Positions 57,780-64,000 of a DNA stretch of 64,000 nt are shown here, one piece after another (the stretch's first letter is position 1; each line of letters starts with the position of its first letter). The position numbers and the translations under genes were made by a program. The notes under the pieces are model-generated. The model was not told the origin of the DNA. It did not search any database and saw only the letters and a program-made list of their open reading frames with translations. The DNA is taken from NCBI RefSeq assembly GCF_024362695.1, contig NC_065419.1:8246678-8310677 (forward strand), written 5' to 3'. The stretch comes from Pectinophora gossypiella (Eukaryota; Arthropoda; Insecta; Lepidoptera; Gelechiidae).

Positions 57780-58214
57780 AAGAACAAACACATGTGCGTT
57801 GCGAGCATGTTACAATAACAAAACGCAAGTGACAGTGACAAGACCACTGAGCTGATAAGAGAAATGACATTTGTGTGTTTTGTTCAATTTTCAATTTTGT
57901 TGCGATCGTCGCGAAATTCCAAAGTTCAAAATGGTTTGTTCAAAGATAAAAACTCAAGAAGATAATTTCTGATAGTATTGTGTGTGAACATTTCGTACAA
58001 GTGAGCGGTCCCCTATCGAGCAGCAATAAACAGATAATATTATATCCCACACACAAGTCTGTTATCTGAGTAAGTTGTAAACTTTGCGTTCTCGTCCGTT
58101 TTTCTCTTGTTGTATATTTATATGCGAGATAAACGAGCCGGGTTTCAGAAGTGACTTTTGATACTTTGAACAAGTTTATTTTTTTATCAATTCCAGTACA
58201 TTTTTGTGCGAGTT
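57780..58214 (+). promoter_or_regulatory. HACL1 upstream region / 5' UTR
   Basis: Sequence between MITE Y (ends 57746) and the HACL1 ATG. Contains TGCGATCGTCGCGA near 57900 but no clear TATA box or CG island; extent of the 5' UTR is unknown. Confidence 0.35.
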
Positions 58215-59992
58215 ATGTTCAGTAAATTAGTGCAATTTTCTTTCAGAAGATCGTTTCACGTAACTTCAAAGTTAAACCAAGCTATGGGGATCGATGGAAA
58301 TAACATATTAGCGGAGAGTTTGAAGAGACAGGTAATACTTTTACTTATCTTAAGAAGTTCATTAGGGCATAGATTTTACTTCTCACCTATGATAGGGGGC
58401 AAAATAAAATTTTGTTGGATAGAGATAGGGTAAATTTTTATATTGAGGTTTATTTTTTAGGTGTGACAGATCAGAATAACCACTAATGTTAAAATGTTTT
58501 ACACAACTATGTAGATACCATTAACATACCAACTGTTCCTATATTTATAAAGCAATATAATAAATACTATAATATGATGTGATGTTATATTTGAATTTAT
58601 ATTTAAGAAGTGTGACTTTATTAAGGATATATACATTTTTCAGGGTGTAGAATATGTGTTCGGCATTGTGGGTATCCCTGTCATTGAGACGTCTATGGCT
58701 TTTCAAGCAGCAGGCATCAAATACATTGGCATGCGCAATGAGCAGGCTGCCTGCTACGCAGCACAAGCTATTGGCTACCTCACCGGTAAGATTAATTTAC
58801 TTAAAATTATTTTATTTATTTATTTAATATTTTTTCATTATAACACATGAACAGAAAATGACAAATGGGAGAGAGACAAAAAGCACAAATTATTTTTTTA
58901 ATTGCATTTATTCCAATAAGTGCTATGGAGACAGTTAGTGTGCTCTGTTTTCCGCATTCAGTCTGTAAGATGGCCCATTATGCGTTAAATGCTATGGAAA
59001 AAAAATATGATATTTTTTATAACATGATGTAACAAATACTTTATTTCACACACAAGAAATACAAAATAAAAGAAAAGAAATAATAACTGTGACACAAAAT
59101 CTAAGGAAACTGTGACACAAAATCTTCAACAATTTTCTAATCAAAATCCAATATTTAATAACTTATCTGTTATAATCACTAGAATTATAGATATATAAAC
59201 CAAGTTGTGATATACTCTGACAAAATAATAGATTAGGCATTTGATACAATTATTTGTTAATATATTAATAGCAACTGTGAATGTTTAATCAATATATAGT
59301 ATTCCTACAAAGGCATGTAAAAAAAATATTGTTTTTACGATAATGATACATGACATAATGTTACTCATATTAATAACATTCACCTGAACAATGTTGTTTT
59401 CTCTTGATAATTATTTTATATCATACATTTTGAAGAAGTATACTTCATACACATATTTCGCAATTTGAACATTAAATTTGTTAGCATAAGAAGATATTTT
59501 TGCTGTGTAAGCTAAACAAAAAAATATGTAAATTCACTTTGTTCATAAATAAGTTTCTTACTTACTCTGTGTTAATATATGAAGTAACTTAGCTATCTTG
59601 CTAGATCTTAGAGATTATTCTTCTATCAAAATCAGGGCATGTTTGACCATTTTCATTTTATCATTTTGATGGTTGTAAGCTGCGGTAATCACAATAAAAC
59701 CCAGCCCTGGACTGAATCTTTGAAAATCCAATGAAGACTTGTGCTACTTATACACATCTGCATTACAGGCAAGCCAGGAGTATGTCTGGCGGTATCAGGG
59801 CCTGGTCTCCTCCACTGTATAGGGGGCATGGCCAACGCTCAGGTCAACTGCTGGCCACTACTAGTCATTGCTGGCTCCTGCCCAGAGGACCATGAGGGCA
59901 TTGGAGGCTTTCAGGAGTGGTACCAGGTAATACGCTACAGACACACATACACTTGCACTCACACACTCATACTACAGACACACATTTGCACG

Positions 59993-60029
<37 letters not shown>

Positions 60030-63000
60030 ATTTACTATACACTTGCACACGCACGCACACTTTGTAGCACAGAGAACCCGGATACCGACCCCGCCGGCGT
60101 GGTCGACGATGTCCCCTCATTCAGCGCTTATCGCTATCGACTCGATTAATTCGGGTCGATTAATTATTAATTATAGTCGTTACATGAGCCATGTGAGGGG
60201 CCTTTGGCGGCTCAATAGTAACCCTGACATCAAGGTTCATGAGGCTGGTACTCCACCGCTTAACCCACACGATAGAAGAAGAAGTTATGATATATGAGAC
60301 ATAAGCATGGCGCCTCTTTAGTCACGTCATGGATTGTTCGTAACGGGGCGCTGGGCTACATTTACGCGCCACCTTATGTTATTTTTTTTAGATATGTTGG
60401 TACTTAAACAGACTTGATAAATACTATAACTTTAAAAAAATATGTAGTAGTAACGTGCGAACTTAGCCCTAGGAACTTAGGTACCTCACATCATCATCAT
60501 CATCTCCCTAGCGTTATACTGTTTTTCACAAGGTCCGCTTAAGCTGAAGATTTGACAGTTCCGGATTTTTACAGAAGCGACTTTTTACAGAAGGGAAACC
60601 CAGCCCAGTATGGGTCAGAAAATACGAAAATCTTCTCGAAATGCATACCGCATGCATGCCGCATATTGCATGCTGTGTGTATGTATGTAGGTACCTACTA
60701 AAATAAATACATATTTTTTAACATATTCGATATGTGGTTCTTAATTTGTTCTATGTAGTAGGTAGGTACGTAAGACTAGTAATATCCACAGATAAGATTA
60801 ATATACGTTTTTAAGACCAACTTAATACAGATTATTGGAGATATTTATCCAAATTGGTATTATTCGACACTCTCTAATCAGTTTTAAAACAATTCAGAAG
60901 ATAACAGACACGTGACAATGACGTTTTTTATCCACATGAAGTATTTTTTCGCAACGTTTTTTTACAGTTTGTATGAACTGGTAGGTATTTTTCACATTTA
61001 TTTGAATACAATGACGCCTTGTGTGCAAAAAATGCCCTTTATCAATATTTAAGAAGCTTGACTTAATTTATAAGAAGTATGTTTTGTTTTATTATGAATA
61101 GGTAATTAATTATTACTGCAGGATAATAATGAAAAGTATTTAAAGAATTATTATAATAATTATAGTCATGCATTACATTGGTGCAGCCCTCCCGCTCTCT
61201 ATGTGAACACACGGAGACAATGCACAATCCTACGGCTAAGTAGTGAATGTCATATGTGGCAAATCAATAATAAATAATTCACGTCAAAAAATAAAATTCT
61301 CAAGCAAGACCACAACTAAAACTTCGTAAAGCCCCTCAATGGAGCTCTCATGATGTGTTGACCGCCTGGAGTCCGCCAACCAAGTCCCTTAAAAACTTTT
61401 AAAGTGACCTTTAAAAGGAATGTACGTGTCTTCCGAAACACGGAGGAGCTCGAGAAGAAAACTTTTTTTTTGTGGTCACCCATCCTATGACCGGCCTTTG
61501 CGAAAGTTGCTTTACTTCAACAAACGCAGACCGAGCGCGTTAACCGCTGCGCCACCGAGCTCCTCAACGTAACATCTCTAAAACCCTATTTAATGCAAAT
61601 AAAATAAAAATGAATTTGAATAGGCTCGCTCCCTATTACATGGAACTTTAACATAGCTGGCGACTAGTGGGTGTAAATACTATCCACACAGCTTTTCCCT
61701 TAGGGGATACAGGTAAGATGATATGTCATGTTATAATATGAATTATATTTTCAGGTAGAAGCCAGCAGGCAGTATTGCAAGTACGCGGCGCGCCCGCCGT
61801 CGCCACGGCTGATCCCCTTACATGTTGAAAAGGCTGTGCGCCTCGCCACCGCCGGCCGGCCCGGCGCCGCGTACCTGGACATGCCAGCCACGCTGCTCTT
61901 GGTATGTCCCATTCTTGTATGATGTCTCTCTACAGTCGTTTACCTACGCCACCACCAGTCGTCCAACGCATACCTCGACATTTCCAAATACTTACCGTGC
62001 TGCTCATGGCATGGTATAAGAAAACCAGGTATGCTCAAAAGTGACAGCTAACAATTCAAGGTTAACCCATTGTGTTGCCATTTTGTAAAAAATAAATTGC
62101 CCACGACCAATGTTTTTATATTTATTTTGCAAGGAAATTTTGAACTTTTAGTAAAAGATTTACTTACAGTTTTAATTACTTTTATATATGTGACAACTAA
62201 TAGTAATTAAATACGTTAGTCAGTAATACCCTTAATTTTCAATAATAAAATTTAGGGCCTTGGAATGTTGGAGATACCAATTTAATGGTAACAGAGTGGT
62301 AACACTTACGTCACCAATGGACTAGCAATGGCGGCTTGTCATAGGATTGAGCATACCTGGTCATCTTATACTATGGCTCATGATGGTATGTTGTCTCTTA
62401 ATACTATAGGCCTTTCCTAATACATGTGGAGACGGCCCTGCGTCTGGCCACTGTACCACCCCCGCGTAGAAAATCTTGACATGCCAGCATATCTATGCCC
62501 GCCACAAATTGACAAGATACTACAATATTTTTACTTCAAAAAACTTCGCGTTACGCTCGACAAGAGCGGTTAATCTTAACACATAATTTAAAGTAGCTAG
62601 GTAAGCATAAGCAATCAAACATAATGAGTATGCACGCATTATCACGCACCAATTTGTAAAGTATGTGTATAGGGCCCAGCAACAACGACTTCTATTTTAG
62701 TTTCTTCGTCTTTAGAAAAACATTATCTTAATCGACGTGGTACTAATCGCATCACACATATAATCAAAATAAGCCCCCGTCACCCACGTGAACACGCTAA
62801 GTACCGCAATTAAATACAAATAATTATAGTATATCCATTAGCTATTTACACGTGCATGTTAGCGCGTCCAGGCGCTATAATAGACTCTCGCTCTGATTCT
62901 TTAAGTATATATAGCAGTGAGAAAATGTAGACTATTATTTTAGTCTATTTAGTTTATTTACACTGTGACCATCCATATTAAACATATTCACAGTCAAATT

Positions 63001-63616
63001 GTTTGCATTTCGCGGTTTTTGTATAGATCGGTATTTGCTATTTATCTTATCACCACAATAAATTACTTTCAATATGTTAATTATAATAAAGTCAATCAAA
63101 ATAATTTCGATTGTTGCTAATCGTATTTATTATCCTTTAACAACTTTTTTCCTTAAAATCCTTGTACGTATTTCTTAAGCTTATAATATTATAAGCATGT
63201 ACGGTCACGAGCATTAATATGTATACACTTTGGTGCCATGTCACATTAACTTTTTGACAAATTGAACTGTAAGTCTCACTAAATGTCAAATATGTTAGTG
63301 CGACAGAGTCCTAAAGTGGGTACATTATATTGCTCATGACTGTACATACTGCTCTTCCACGTCAGTAAGTATGTCAAATTAATCTATCCTCAGGGTGAAG
63401 CCGACGAAGATAAAGTACCCTTGGAATACTATACAACAGACCGAGTGAACCCCGCTTTCCCAGACCCGGCATTAGTGGCTGAAGCAGCGGACATTCTGGC
63501 GAAAGCCGAAAAGCCGCTCGTCATAGTCGGGAAGGGCGCCGCCTACGCCAGAGCGGAAGACGCTGTCAGGAAACTTGTTGATACAACCAAGCTGCCGTTC
63601 CTTCCTACGCCTATGG
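58215..63616 (+). CDS. HACL1: 2-hydroxyacyl-CoA lyase 1 (HACL1), 5' part, exons 1-5
   Basis: Thiamine-diphosphate enzyme that cleaves 2-hydroxyacyl-CoA to formyl-CoA and a shortened aldehyde in alpha-oxidation. Exons: 58215-58331, 58644-58785, 59769-59926, 61755-61901, 63394-63616 (phases 0,1,0,0,1); 262 codons seen, about the first 45% of the family length, the rest lies right of the window. Exon 2 carries VFGIVGIP and GMRNEQAACYAA with the expected catalytic Glu (residue 72) of the pyrimidine-binding domain; exon 3 has VSGPGL and NCWPLLVI; exon 4 EKAVR and GRPGAAYLD; exon 5 the central-domain GKGAAYA and ends in LPFLPTPMG. The start is the ATG at 58215 (an in-frame GTG at 58206 is not needed). 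The first 23 residues are basic and lack acids, resembling a mitochondrial presequence; a second ATG at 58284 matches where compact family members begin. Exon 3's intron begins with a CA repeat; a MITE sits 48 nt before exon 5. Confidence 0.96.
59993..60026. repeat. (CA)n microsatellite in HACL1 intron 3
   Basis: About sixteen CA units, within a CA-rich stretch that begins directly after the exon 3 donor at 59927. Confidence 0.95.
60080..60165 (+). mobile_element. Poly-A retroposon 5' fragment in HACL1 intron 3
   Basis: GATACCGACCCCGCCGGCGT and TTCAGCGCTTATCGCTATCG match the 5' part of the family in the plus direction. Confidence 0.75.
60172..60283 (+). mobile_element. SINE family 1 tail in HACL1 intron 3
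   Basis: Only the 3' 110 bp: GGGGCCTTTGGCGGCTCAAT to CCCACACGATAGAAGAAGAA. It directly follows a piece of the poly-A retroposon family (60080-60165). Confidence 0.85.
60487..60625 (-). mobile_element. SINE family 3 tail, in HACL1 intron 3
   Basis: CATCATCATCATCTCCCTAG, AAGGTCCGCTTAAGCTGAAG and TTTTTACAGAAGCGAC match family 3. Confidence 0.78.
61620..61735 (+). mobile_element. SINE family 5 tail in HACL1 intron 3
   Basis: AATAGGCTCGCTCCCTATTA, ACATAGCTGGCGACTAGTGG and AGGGGATACAGGTAAGATGA match. It ends 20 nt before HACL1 exon 4. Confidence 0.78.
63199..63345. mobile_element. 150-bp palindromic-ended MITE, copy 2, HACL1 intron 4
   Basis: Same sequence as 49471-49620 with a few differences. 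Ends 48 nt before HACL1 exon 5. Confidence 0.88.
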
Positions 63617-64000
63617 GTAAGATAAATGTTTTATGTCGTCAAGTTCTTGAATAAAATAAATACTCTCACCGCCTTATTATAAGACGCAGACTAAAGATAA
63701 ACTAGGTTTAAAATAATAATCCTTACCGATTTTAATTGAACTAATTGAAAGTCACACCTAATAATTCTGTGCAGAATCTGCGAATGAAGCGCCGCGACCA
63801 CGGGATTTCTTTCGCACTACATTTGAGCCCTAGTTTTTATCTTTTAGTCTTCGTTTTGTATTAACACTGTAAGAATAGACTAGTCAGAATTGGACCTGTT
63901 TCTAACAAATCCATGCTAATCAATCAAATATACTTTATTGCACAGAACTAAATATCAACAATCAGACATAAAAAGAACATAACATGAATATATGTATATT

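Overview
The window is AT-rich animal DNA and almost certainly comes from a moth or butterfly. Its genes are spliced with GT-AG introns, and the intergenic and intronic DNA is packed with tRNA-derived SINEs, RTE-like LINE pieces, MITEs, a Helitron-like element and Tc1/mariner-type elements typical of Lepidoptera. I see no bacterial genes, CRISPR arrays or viral genes.

Genes, left to right: (i) gene C, minus strand: the first two coding exons (22036-22060 and 4187-4313) of an SLC17/sialin-like transporter whose remaining exons lie left of the window; (ii) ATE1, minus strand, 27453-30662: complete arginyl-tRNA-protein transferase in 8 exons, 498 aa; (iii) gene B, minus strand, 32216-41990: 11 exons of a strongly diverged SLC17-type transporter, 5' exon not found; (iv) gene A, minus strand, 43360-56092: complete SLC17-type transporter in 7 coding exons, 519 aa; (v) HACL1, plus strand, 58215 to beyond 63616: first five exons of 2-hydroxyacyl-CoA lyase. 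Genes A, B and C form a tandem transporter cluster interrupted by ATE1. A and C share a micro first exon (25-28 nt), a 127-nt second exon and the same intron phases. Gene A and HACL1 start head to head about 2 kb apart. I assembled all exons by checking splice sites, reading phase and family alignment.

Mobile DNA fills the rest. Notable pieces are an intact Tc1-like DD34E transposon with TA target duplication inside an intron of gene A; an apparently undescribed 3.4-kb element with inverted ends and repeated subterminal motifs inside the 17.7-kb first intron of gene C, itself carrying a minisatellite and an RTE LINE; a Helitron-like element; MITEs nested in MITEs; several SINE families, some with clear target duplications; and an inverted duplication of about 370-bp arms forming a very long hairpin 40 nt from a gene A splice donor.

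Functionally, ATE1 acts in the N-degron pathway, HACL1 in alpha-oxidation of fatty acids, and the SLC17 genes in anion or phosphate-type membrane transport. They share no obvious pathway. The most interesting signals are the giant hairpin, the 3.4-kb element, repeated TE insertion just upstream of 3' splice sites, and a presequence-like N-terminus on HACL1.
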